This document shows positions 1-6,009 of a DNA stretch of 6,063 nt, piece by piece; positions within the stretch are counted from its first letter, which is position 1, and each line of letters begins with the position of its first letter. The notes beneath the pieces were generated by a model. That model saw nothing but the letters and a program-made list of their open reading frames with translations. It had not been told where the DNA came from and searched no databases. The translations under genes were made by a program, and so were the position numbers. The DNA comes from Rhizobium sp. (lineage in GTDB: Bacteria > Pseudomonadota > Alphaproteobacteria > Rhizobiales > Rhizobiaceae), in NCBI GenBank assembly GCA_003501385.1, contig DNPN01000126.1, positions 1 to 6,063 on the forward strand. The letters are read 5' to 3'.

Positions 1-26
1 CCTATTCACTGCGACACGCTTTAGTT
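1..26 (+). repeat. Left terminal inverted repeat
   Basis: The first 16 bases (CCTATTCACTGCGACA) are identical to the reverse complement of the window's last 16 bases. Base 17 differs (C here, G in the other copy), then nine more bases (GCTTTAGTT) match. Similarity stops abruptly at base 27. No further internal copy of the 16-mer was found by eye. The repeat lies 82 bases beyond the stop codon of the GMC gene. Confidence 0.85.
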
Positions 27-37
27 TTCTCTCTTTA

Positions 38-74
38 CCTGTCCAGAAAACCGGCGACCACTTTAACGGACAGG
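38..74. repeat. Rhizobial-type intergenic repeat copy A with 7-bp hairpin, downstream of the GMC gene
   Basis: CCTGTCC (38-44) pairs with GGACAGG (68-74) around a 23-base loop. The loop contains GAAAACCGG..gaCCACTTT (46-64), which matches the copy at 3996-4014 at 15 of 19 positions. It follows the GMC stop by about 35 bases on the minus strand. There is no T-run on the minus-strand exit side, so it is not a classical intrinsic terminator, though it could protect a 3' end. I recognise the core as similar to the dispersed palindromic repeats of Rhizobium/Agrobacterium, from memory only. Confidence 0.5.
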
Positions 75-108
75 CTGTGGAAGCGGATATGGCATCTCCA
101 ATGCAGCA

Positions 109-2310
109 TCAGCCAACAATATCCTTGGCGATTTTCGTCATGCAATATTCGGCAACCGCGGCAATGGTCCATGCCGGGGTAGCGGCACCGGTAGAGCCGG
201 GGATCAGAGAACCATCAACCACATAGAGGCCCGGCACCCGCTTGCCGTCCGCTCCCAAGACCTGGCCGTGTTTGGTGCAGGCCTTGCCGAGCACGCAACC
301 GCCGAGCGGATGGGCCGTGACGCCATAGGCCACCACGAATTCCTCCTTCACCCTATTGGGGTCCCAGCCTTTCAAGCTTCGTGAGTGATGCAACCGGGTC
401 GATTGCAGCGCCGGCAGCGGGCCGCGATAGGTCAGCGGTCCATTGCGCCGGGTCAGGCTCTCGCCCTCCTTGCTGGCATTGACTTGTCCCCATGTGGTCA
501 GCACCGTGGTGAGAGCATTGACCGAATCCAGCACGCCGACATTGATATCACCAACCTCGGTACGCTCCGGCTCGTCGTCCGGCTCTACCGGCGTATTGGG
601 ATAATACAGGCTGTAGACTTTACGGCCCGAAGAGTTGGCCGAAGCTGCATCCACGAGGAATTCGCCCGGTGCCGGCTGGTAGCAGACCGACATATTATAG
701 GTGTTCTGCAGATTGTCGGCTTCGTCGTACCAGGCCGGATAGAGCATGAGGCGAATGAAAGACGCCGATTTGTTGGCCTTCATGTAGTCGATCGACTGAC
801 TGAAGGCCGCCTCCAGCTTGTCGTCCGGAAGGGTGACGCCATCAAGGCTTTCGTCCTTGACGAAATAGAAGGAGGCATCGGCCGAGCCGGGGCCGCCATC
901 CGAAGGCCGCGTCTTGATGCTCAGATCCTGGGTGCCGGTGACATCGCCATTCTGGCCCCAGAACTTGCCAACGTATTTGCTCAACGCCGGCAGTCCTTTA
1001 GTGTCAGGCGCTTCCGGATTGGGATTGTTGGAATATTCCAGCAGCATCGATGCCGTATGCATGGAGCCAGCCGAGAAAATCACGTTCTTCGCCCGGTAGA
1101 CCAATGGCGCGGTATTGGCGACGTCGGTCGGCGCGATCCGCTCGACCGTGACGACATAGATCGGGCTGCTGCCGAAGGAACTCGGATCCTGATAGACATT
1201 GGTGACATTGCTCAGGCAACGAATGTCAAGCAGGCCGGTGTCCTTGGCTTGCTTGAGGTAGTTCTGGTCCAGCGCCTTCTTGACGCCGAGCATTTCCTGA
1301 CCTCCCGACGGCGTGGTCGAGATAGAGTAGCTGTTCATCCCATACCACATTTCGCCGATGATGGCGGAGGGCAGCATTTCGACTTCCACTTCCTTGCACA
1401 CCACGCCCCAGTCGAGCGCCAGCTTGGTATATTCGAGCTGCACCGATTCGATCGGCGTCGAGATCTTCCCGAACTTGACGACCGCGTCGATCTTCTCGAC
1501 CTGCTCGCGGAAACTGCGGGTGGAGAGGTAGGGCGCGCTGTCCTTGAGCGGATAAGTAAAGACCGGTTTCTCTCTGACGGGCACCGTCTCCGTCACCATG
1601 TTGCCCTCGGCATCGATGGTCTTCGGCTCCATCATTTTCTCAACGGTATCGTAATGCTGCGCCAGTTCGCCATACTTCAGCAGCACGTCCTTGTAGGAAT
1701 CCAATTCCTCGGGATCGCGGAAGGCCAGGGTGAAAGCCAGCTGAGACGGCTTCTGGAAGAAGGTATTGTAGACATGCGAGGTGCCGCCAAGCGCCGCACC
1801 GACAATAGTGGTCATGCTTGGTGTCGGGGCGGGGGCGTCCGGCAGCGGCACCGGCGGCGGTGGCGGATAGGCAACGATCGTTTCCACCAGGCCGGGATAG
1901 ACCGGGATCGGACGCTGCGCATAGGTGGTGACCGTATTGAAGTTGGCGGTCCCACCACCCAAATTCTCAGGCTGACCATAGGTAACCGGTGGGGATTGCG
2001 GCGTGCCGAACGGCTCGACATCCATCATCCAGCCAGCGCGGCCATCGGGCTGACGATAGTTGCTAAACGGCGGCGCAGTGGTTGACTGGCCAGTCAGATT
2101 TCCCCACCAGTCCTTGCCGCGCTCCAAAAGCAGCACTGGCTTGCCGGCACCCAAGGGAAGATCAACCTTCTGGAAGGCCTCGCACAGCCTGAGCGCGGCG
2201 ACGCTACCACCGAAGCCTGAGCCGATGATGATCGTATCATAGACAGTCTGGCTGACACTTCCGGGAATGACGATTTCTTCGGCTGGTGCCGAATTATTTT
2301 TCAAAGACAC
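109..2310 (-). CDS. GMC-family FAD-dependent oxidoreductase, cholesterol-oxidase-like
   Basis: Predicted 733-residue flavoprotein that would oxidise an alcohol group using FAD; the substrate is unknown. The N-terminal Rossmann motif GSGFGG (residues 30-35) follows a hydrophobic strand, and VLLLERG (59-65) supplies the acidic residue that normally contacts the FAD ribose. A mid-protein VIFSAGSMHTASMLL segment (about 408) is typical of the GMC fold. The C-terminus, HPLGGCVLGK (667-676) then VVDGSLIPGS and TPAWTIAAVAEY, closely resembles type I cholesterol oxidase, with the conserved His at 667. The Asn expected in the last motif is replaced by Thr711. The protein is longer than cholesterol oxidases (about 500-550) and has a proline-rich stretch (about 149-165). 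No signal peptide or Tat motif is evident, so it is probably cytoplasmic. The GTG start is chosen because AGGGGG sits 8 bases upstream. It is the last gene, 164 bases after the SHMT-like gene. Confidence 0.88.
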   Translation of the reverse strand: MSLKNNSAPAEEIVIPGSVSQTVYDTIIIGSGFGGSVAALRLCEAFQKVDLPLGAGKPVLLLERGKDWWGNLTGQSTTAPPFSNYRQPDGRAGWMMDVEPFGTPQSPPVTYGQPENLGGGTANFNTVTTYAQRPIPVYPGLVETIVAYPPPPPVPLPDAPAPTPSMTTIVGAALGGTSHVYNTFFQKPSQLAFTLAFRDPEELDSYKDVLLKYGELAQHYDTVEKMMEPKTIDAEGNMVTETVPVREKPVFTYPLKDSAPYLSTRSFREQVEKIDAVVKFGKISTPIESVQLEYTKLALDWGVVCKEVEVEMLPSAIIGEMWYGMNSYSISTTPSGGQEMLGVKKALDQNYLKQAKDTGLLDIRCLSNVTNVYQDPSSFGSSPIYVVTVERIAPTDVANTAPLVYRAKNVIFSAGSMHTASMLLEYSNNPNPEAPDTKGLPALSKYVGKFWGQNGDVTGTQDLSIKTRPSDGGPGSADASFYFVKDESLDGVTLPDDKLEAAFSQSIDYMKANKSASFIRLMLYPAWYDEADNLQNTYNMSVCYQPAPGEFLVDAASANSSGRKVYSLYYPNTPVEPDDEPERTEVGDINVGVLDSVNALTTVLTTWGQVNASKEGESLTRRNGPLTYRGPLPALQSTRLHHSRSLKGWDPNRVKEEFVVAYGVTAHPLGGCVLGKACTKHGQVLGADGKRVPGLYVVDGSLIPGSTGAATPAWTIAAVAEYCMTKIAKDIVG

Positions 2311-2318
2311 GATAAAGA

Positions 2319-2324
2319 CCCCCT
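2319..2324 (-). promoter_or_regulatory. Ribosome binding site of the GMC gene
   Basis: AGGGGG on the minus strand, 8 bases before the GTG at 2310-2308. This supports the non-ATG start; there is no competing in-frame ATG with a comparable site nearby. Confidence 0.6.
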
Positions 2325-2366
2325 AGAAAAATATTGGGTTCGAAAGGAATATGAGGTTCAGACGGA

Positions 2367-2397
2367 GCCTGTCCGGTCTGGATCGCACCAGACAGGC
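2367..2397. repeat. Bulged inverted repeat in the SHMT-GMC gap
   Basis: GCCTG (2367-2371) and TCTGG (2377-2381) pair with CCAGA (2388-2392) and CAGGC (2393-2397), giving ten base pairs with a 5-base bulge (TCCGG) and a 6-base loop. No T-run follows on the minus strand, so a simple intrinsic terminator is not supported. It may be an mRNA processing or stabilising hairpin between the two genes, or part of a rhizobial repeat mosaic. Confidence 0.45.
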
Positions 2398-2410
2398 CTG
2401 TTCATTCTCT

Positions 2411-2459
2411 TGGTTTTGCTTGTATTTTGGGGAAAACTGGCGCCCCTCCGGTCAACAGG
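2411..2459. repeat. Rhizobial-type intergenic repeat copy B, downstream of the SHMT-like gene
   Basis: Contains GAAAACTGGCGCCC (2432-2445), matching 12 of the first 14 bases of copy A at 46-59. A GGGG...CCCC inverted repeat (2429-2446) lies inside it, and CCTGTT (2397-2402) can pair with AACAGG (2454-2459). This is the most degenerate of the three copies. It starts 15 bases beyond the stop of the SHMT-like gene. Confidence 0.4.
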
Positions 2460-2474
2460 AAGGGAAAATCGAAC

Positions 2475-3650
2475 TCACATCACGATCTCTTGGTGACGTG
2501 CGTTCATCTCAATGATTTCGTGGCGCAATGAGGGAATAACCTCCTGATTGCTCGTTACAATCTCGGCCATGATTTCCGAAATGCGTGTGCATTCATCTTC
2601 TTCATAGCCAAGGCGCGTGATTTCTGCGGTGCCAACGCGCATGAAGCCATCCACGTGAATGTTGTGGTGCTTCAGTTTATCGCGGTATCCCTGCCCCAGT
2701 TGGCGATCCAGCTTTGGCAAAACCTGATGGCAATAGGAAAACTCGGAGAAGCGGCTGGTGGATTGGCCGCGCATCTCATAGCCCTTGGCGTTAAGCGTAT
2801 TGGCAAAAGCGCGGGAGTTTTTCACAACCTGCTCTGCATAGCGCTCCCATGGAACTTCATCCAGCACGATACCAAGCGAGGCAATACGGGCCAGATGCGG
2901 ATTGCAAATCATGGTTGGCCCATTCAAAGGCGTGAAGTTGGAAACAACCTCAATTTTCTCATGAAGTTCACGATTGTTGGTGACGATGATACCGCCCTGC
3001 GGGCCGGGGAAGGTCTTGTGGGTGGAACCAAACAGGATGTCCGCGCCCTCTTCGAGAGGGTCCTGGTACTGCTTGCCAACAATCAACCCCATGCTGTGGG
3101 AGCCGTCATAGGCGATGATGCCGCCATAGCTATGCACCAGATCCGCCACTTCCTGCACCGGCATGGGGAAGGTAAAGATCGACGCACCCAGGATGACCAG
3201 TTTGGGCTTTTCCCGCTCCAGCAATTCCAGCGTGGCTCCCAGATCGAGCTGCCACTCCTCATCGGAGAAGGGAAGCGGCAGGGACACGCGATCAAAAACC
3301 TCATAATTGAACGGATAGCCACCACCGGGGAAAAACGGAGGTACGCGCCCGACCTTGTCGCCGGGTGATGTCAGGGCAAAAACCACGGCCATAAGGCTGG
3401 CGCTGCCAGAGATGGGAGAAATATTGACATAGTCAGTGCCAAACAAAGCCTTGGCTTTATTCTCGGTCACCGAAACGATCTGCTGCGAAATATCAGTACC
3501 GGCGTAAAATGGTGCAGCATATCGCGACGCAAGATCTGAGCTCAGAGCCGCCAGAGCATCTTTTGACATGATGTTTTCACTGACAATCAGGTTGATTGCA
3601 TTCTTGCGGACGTCATTATGCTGATTGATGAGATCTTTAATATTAGACAC
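2475..3650 (-). CDS. Serine hydroxymethyltransferase-like PLP-dependent enzyme
   Basis: A 391-residue fold-type I PLP enzyme of the SHMT (glycine hydroxymethyltransferase) family, soluble, with no signal or membrane segment. NLIVSENIMS (20-29) corresponds to the SHMT motif NLIASEN with its catalytic Glu (E25). YDGSH (181-185) gives the PLP-ring Asp (D182) and the His (H185). STHKTFPGPQGG (209-220) holds the Schiff-base Lys (K212). MRVGTAEITRLGY (337-349) supplies the Arg (R338) that should bind the substrate carboxylate. It is shorter than housekeeping GlyA (about 415-430). Its YAAPFYAG (44-51) is shortened relative to the GlyA EGYPGKRYYGG region, and the GGHLTHG segment is replaced by PGGGYPFNY (108-116). 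I infer an amino-acid substrate, but folate-dependent serine-glycine exchange is uncertain; an aldolase, transaldolase or alpha-substituted serine enzyme is possible. GTG start, preceded by GAGGTG. Confidence 0.85.
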   Translation of the reverse strand: MSNIKDLINQHNDVRKNAINLIVSENIMSKDALAALSSDLASRYAAPFYAGTDISQQIVSVTENKAKALFGTDYVNISPISGSASLMAVVFALTSPGDKVGRVPPFFPGGGYPFNYEVFDRVSLPLPFSDEEWQLDLGATLELLEREKPKLVILGASIFTFPMPVQEVADLVHSYGGIIAYDGSHSMGLIVGKQYQDPLEEGADILFGSTHKTFPGPQGGIIVTNNRELHEKIEVVSNFTPLNGPTMICNPHLARIASLGIVLDEVPWERYAEQVVKNSRAFANTLNAKGYEMRGQSTSRFSEFSYCHQVLPKLDRQLGQGYRDKLKHHNIHVDGFMRVGTAEITRLGYEEDECTRISEIMAEIVTSNQEVIPSLRHEIIEMNARHQEIVM

Positions 3651-3654
3651 ATAT

Positions 3655-3660
3655 CACCTC
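3655..3660 (-). promoter_or_regulatory. Ribosome binding site of the SHMT-like gene
   Basis: GAGGTG on the minus strand, 4 bases before the GTG at 3650-3648. The overlapping ATG two bases earlier is in another frame, so GTG is preferred for this reading frame. Confidence 0.65.
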
Positions 3661-3663
3661 TAC

Positions 3664-3679
3664 AATTCTTGGGAGAATT
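3664..3679. repeat. Perfect short palindrome upstream of the SHMT-like gene
   Basis: AATTCT (3664-3669) and AGAATT (3674-3679) are separated by 4 bases. It sits just upstream of the ribosome binding site. It could be an operator half-site pair or a small hairpin affecting initiation, but its length makes chance possible. Confidence 0.3.
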
Positions 3680-3764
3680 AATTTCGCAATGCAAAATTAG
3701 CATCTGCAAAATGATAAAACTACCCTGAATTGTGGTGGTGAAATTTGATTGTTTTTTTCAACCC

Positions 3765-3788
3765 AAAAAAGTCACAAACACGTGACTT
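3765..3788 (-). terminator. Candidate intrinsic terminator between the sulfotransferase and SHMT-like genes
   Basis: On the minus strand, AAGTCAC (3788-3782) pairs with GTGACTT (3775-3769) around a 6-base loop and runs straight into Ts (six Ts in all, two of them in the stem). The 7-bp stem is modest in GC. It lies about 240 bases after the sulfotransferase stop and about 115 bases before the SHMT-like start, so it could end the first transcript or act as a leader attenuator for the second. Confidence 0.5.
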
Positions 3789-3884
3789 GAGGGCAATCTG
3801 CTAAAATTTGTGAGAACAATTAAGGGTGGCGCAAAATGAATGACGACAAAGAATGAACGATAACGTATATGCGCGAGAATGAGG

Positions 3885-3928
3885 AAAAAGCGCGACTCCA
3901 TTGAATGCAATAAAATGCACCGCGCTTT
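3885..3928 (-). terminator. Hairpin with T-tract, candidate terminator or rhizobial palindromic repeat
   Basis: On the minus strand, AAAGCGCG (3928-3921) pairs with CGCGCTTT (3894-3887) and two further Ts follow, making a TTTTT tract. The 26-base loop contains further partial symmetry (TGCAT/TGCATT). The AAAGCGCG...CGCGCTTT frame resembles palindromes common between genes in Rhizobiales, so it may be a dispersed repeat serving as the terminator of the sulfotransferase gene. Confidence 0.45.
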
Positions 3929-4027
3929 AGAGTCTGTCAGATTCAGATTGAACCAGATAGGCTCTAAAATTCTTTGTTTTCGTTTGTCTTTTTTGGAAAG
4001 CCGGGTTCCACTTTTCCCTGACAAACT
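3929..4027. repeat. Rhizobial-type intergenic repeat mosaic, copy C, downstream of the sulfotransferase gene
   Basis: Runs from the AGAGTCTG..CAGATTCAGATTGAACC block through CTCTAAAATTCTTTG to GGAAAGCCGGGTTCCACTTT and the ACAAACTCTAG block. GTTTGTC (3982-3988) pairs with GACAAAC (4020-4026), and GGAAA (3995-3999) with TTTCC (4013-4017), giving a two-part hairpin that abuts the sulfotransferase stop. The core 3996-4014 matches copy A at 15 of 19 positions. Together with the preceding hairpins it fills the 377-base gap 3651-4027, in which I see no credible gene. Confidence 0.55.
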
Positions 4028-5677
4028 CTAGGGACTCGACCTAACCATTTCTGCCGGCTTCGTCACACGTCCCTCTTTCATGCCATAGCATAAGTAATGA
4101 GTTAAAGGGTTCATCTTGCTCAAGGCAACGTCAGGGTTGTTTTCGAGATAATAGCTTGTGCAAAAATCAGGACCTGGATCTCGACCCTCCGATGCTCCAT
4201 AGGCAAGAAAATGCCACAACGGATTCATTCCACTCAATCGCAAATCGTCATATTTTTTCAAATACCAATGCGTATCAAAGAGCGGATTAGGATTTAACCC
4301 AAGCTTAAAGCCAAATCTCAAATAATTCTTACAAGCCGCGACAGGGCTTTTCAAAAACGCCTCGTCAACATCACCCCAAAATGATCTCAATTGCGGCAAA
4401 TAATATTCATGATCAAATAATTTATTTGAAACTATAGTTCTAGATCTCATTGACGTCATTAAGTTTTTGACAGTTAACAAGCCGGGTTCAGCCATCTCAT
4501 GCCTGATGGAATCCTTCAAAATAACATATTTAAATCCCATTTCGTCATATCTTTGGGAAAAATCTCGCGATTTCTCCAGAACGGACTGCAATTCAAATAT
4601 ATGACCTTGTACCATTGAATCGTCTTGGCTCACGCCAACGCCATCCAACGAAATGTCGACAGAACCTTGATCAAAGGCCGTTTGAAATTCTGTATTGATG
4701 ATGGAGAGCGCACGAATTCTGAGATCTTGCGCATCACGATCCAGCGTCAACTGCTCTCTCTCGTCCAACAAAGCCATATGTGCAGACTGTAGCCGATCCA
4801 GTTCGCTTGCCTTCTCATTGACCTGAGCAGACATCGCGTTGCAGGAAGATTGCAGATCGTTGACGCGACGCTCAAGATCGTCGAAGGCCGCCCTCTGCTC
4901 AATCAAGTTTTGTTCAAATTCAGCAGATGTCGCAATTCGGGCATCAAGTTCGAATGCTATCCGGTCTCGCTCATGGCCAGAGGAAACATATGCAATCCGC
5001 AGCTCCTCCAGTTCTTTTGCTTTGTTATCAACTTTCAACACCAGATCTGCATTATTTAATTGGGTATGATTTACCTCCGCGATGAGTTGATGACAGCGGT
5101 TCCTTTCTTCGTCCATGCGGGTCTCTATGTCAGCCATGACAGGTCCCAGCAACGAAGAAGCAGCATCCAACTTCATGTATATATCATCAAGCTTGGCCAT
5201 AGCGCTTGTAATATTATTGCCATCAGCAAGATCATTAAGCGCTTCGTAAGTCTCAACTACCCATTGATGAACAGATAAATGACCATAAAGCAGCGCATCA
5301 TCGGTTTTATTATGAACGAGATCGTCGCTGAGAAATTCATCTATATAATTCGCAGAGGCATCCGTCATTTTCGGCCAGGAAATATGAAGGTCACCGGAAA
5401 TCTGAGCTGAGATCTTTCTCCAGTCCCTTTGAAAGTCCGACCATCTAAATATGCATCGATCCATGTCTCTGCTGTCGCGTTCTGCGTCAAGCATGTGCCG
5501 AAGCCACAACAACATAGCCCGCGAGCGCGACCAACCTTCCCTCTTGTGAAGCGAAGAGGAGACATCGTACGGAGACCGAAGCGGAATAACCACTTTAGTA
5601 TCAAGTTCCATTTCCTTGAGAACAGCATTCCAGAATGGAAAGAAACGACAGATCCGCAGGTCTTTCAAGAGAGGCAT
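4028..5677 (-). CDS. C-terminal part of the interrupted sulfotransferase (3'-phosphate site, coiled coil, repeats)
   Basis: 549 residues from ATG 5677, the first usual start after the TAG. It contains most of the sulfotransferase domain except the P-loop, the long coiled coil and three tandem C-terminal repeats. No convincing Shine-Dalgarno precedes the ATG (GAAGAG is about 15 bases away), and the 32 upstream codons in frame still encode family-like sequence, so this ATG is probably an internal Met rather than a true start. The frame is otherwise intact for its whole length. Confidence 0.6.
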   Translation of the reverse strand: MPLLKDLRICRFFPFWNAVLKEMELDTKVVIPLRSPYDVSSSLHKREGWSRSRAMLLWLRHMLDAERDSRDMDRCIFRWSDFQRDWRKISAQISGDLHISWPKMTDASANYIDEFLSDDLVHNKTDDALLYGHLSVHQWVVETYEALNDLADGNNITSAMAKLDDIYMKLDAASSLLGPVMADIETRMDEERNRCHQLIAEVNHTQLNNADLVLKVDNKAKELEELRIAYVSSGHERDRIAFELDARIATSAEFEQNLIEQRAAFDDLERRVNDLQSSCNAMSAQVNEKASELDRLQSAHMALLDEREQLTLDRDAQDLRIRALSIINTEFQTAFDQGSVDISLDGVGVSQDDSMVQGHIFELQSVLEKSRDFSQRYDEMGFKYVILKDSIRHEMAEPGLLTVKNLMTSMRSRTIVSNKLFDHEYYLPQLRSFWGDVDEAFLKSPVAACKNYLRFGFKLGLNPNPLFDTHWYLKKYDDLRLSGMNPLWHFLAYGASEGRDPGPDFCTSYYLENNPDVALSKMNPLTHYLCYGMKEGRVTKPAEMVRSSP

Positions 5678-5773
5678 CGCATGACCATCAAACTCTTCAG
5701 TAAAGACATCCTCGGCCTTTTTACGAAAAACCTCAGCAACAGGAGAGCTATACCAATCGGAATTAAACTTGCG

Positions 5774-5776
5774 CTA
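5774..5776 (-). other. In-frame amber codon (TAG) inside the sulfotransferase domain
   Basis: GAT-TAG-CGC-AAG-TTT on the minus strand. The frames on both sides are identical (next codon begins at 5773; 96 bases, or 32 codons, to ATG 5677). One base change at 5775 (plus strand C to T) would convert TGG to TAG. Confidence 0.8.
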
Positions 5777-5992
5777 ATCAAACCAGAAGGAACCTGCTGA
5801 CTTTAATACATCATCGTTAATACGCATGATTGCCAAAGACTCAAAATAACCTTTTTCATTATTTGCGTCCGCCGACATAAAGGTCTTTGGTGAGCCTGCA
5901 CCGAGAGCGACAAATGCACCGGAGATCGCACTCGTCCCGCTGCGATGCATTCCCAAAACAACGACACAAGTCCCCAATTCAACTCTCCCCAT
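5774..5992 (-). CDS. N-terminal fragment of the interrupted sulfotransferase (PAPS-binding P-loop)
   Basis: 72 residues from ATG 5992 to the TAG. It includes the beta strand and GMHRSGTSA motif, then a region with NNEKGYFES and INDDVL, the usual order in this sulfotransferase group. Alone it lacks the 3'-phosphate site and acceptor-binding parts, so it should not be catalytic. The ATG is preferred over the TTG at 5998 because GGAAAA lies 6 bases before the ATG but directly abuts the TTG. Confidence 0.6.
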   Translation of the reverse strand: MGRVELGTCVVVLGMHRSGTSAISGAFVALGAGSPKTFMSADANNEKGYFESLAIMRINDDVLKSAGSFWFD

Positions 5993-5998
5993 TAGCAA

Positions 5999-6004
5999 TT
6001 TTCC
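5999..6004 (-). promoter_or_regulatory. Ribosome binding site of the sulfotransferase gene
   Basis: GGAAAA on the minus strand, 6 bases before ATG 5992. It is a weak site, but correctly spaced only for this ATG, which decides the start against TTG 5998. Confidence 0.4.
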
Positions 6005-6009
6005 AAAGC

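Larger units (their letters stand above)
4028..5992 (-). pseudogene. Sulfotransferase with coiled coil and C-terminal repeats, interrupted by an in-frame TAG
   Basis: Full reading frame of 654 codons with a single TAG at codon 73. Residues 10-22 (VVVLGMHRSGTSA) form the P-loop-like site for the 5'-phosphosulfate of PAPS. After the stop, RKFNSDWYSSPVAEVFRK, LLKDLRICRFFPFW (108-121) and KVVIPLRSPYDVSSSL (133-148, 3'-phosphate site) continue the sulfotransferase domain in the same frame. Family members usually read D-W-R-x-F-N at this point, so TAG probably replaces TGG (Trp). Residues about 285-440 are a charged heptad-rich coiled coil. Repeats starting with FDHEYYL (526), FDTHWYL (572) and FCTSYYL (610) end the protein and carry NPL.H(F/Y)L..G..EGR. 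No signal peptide or membrane segment is seen. A surface-polysaccharide sulfation role is inference. It could be a pseudogene, a readthrough gene or a sequencing error. Confidence 0.75.

Noticed and set aside
68..74. Hairpin 38-74 as an intrinsic terminator of the GMC gene
   Set aside because: On the minus strand the stem is followed by GTAAAGAGAG, not a T-run, so it is kept only as a repeat with hairpin potential.
385..2085. A 566-codon open frame on the plus strand
   Set aside because: It lies antisense to the GMC gene. Its translation is Arg/His/Ile/Asp-rich with no recognisable motif, a typical shadow of a GC-rich gene, and the GMC reading has clear FAD and HPLGG motifs.
2655..3368. A 237-codon open frame on the plus strand
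   Set aside because: Antisense to the SHMT-like gene, with no family-like motifs; the minus-strand reading carries the PLP-Lys motif and conserved residues.
3758..4024. An 88-codon minus-strand frame between the sulfotransferase and SHMT-like genes
   Set aside because: It starts with TTG inside the hairpin abutting the sulfotransferase stop and runs through the repeat mosaic and both terminator-like hairpins; it has no ribosome binding site and the translation looks like noncoding sequence.
5678..5776. A frameshift separating two sulfotransferase ORFs
   Set aside because: Codon counting shows both ORFs are in the same frame; only the TAG separates them, so no insertion or deletion is needed.
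5996..5998. TTG as the start of the sulfotransferase
   Set aside because: The only Shine-Dalgarno-like GGAAAA directly abuts this TTG, leaving no spacer, while it is properly spaced for the ATG two codons later.
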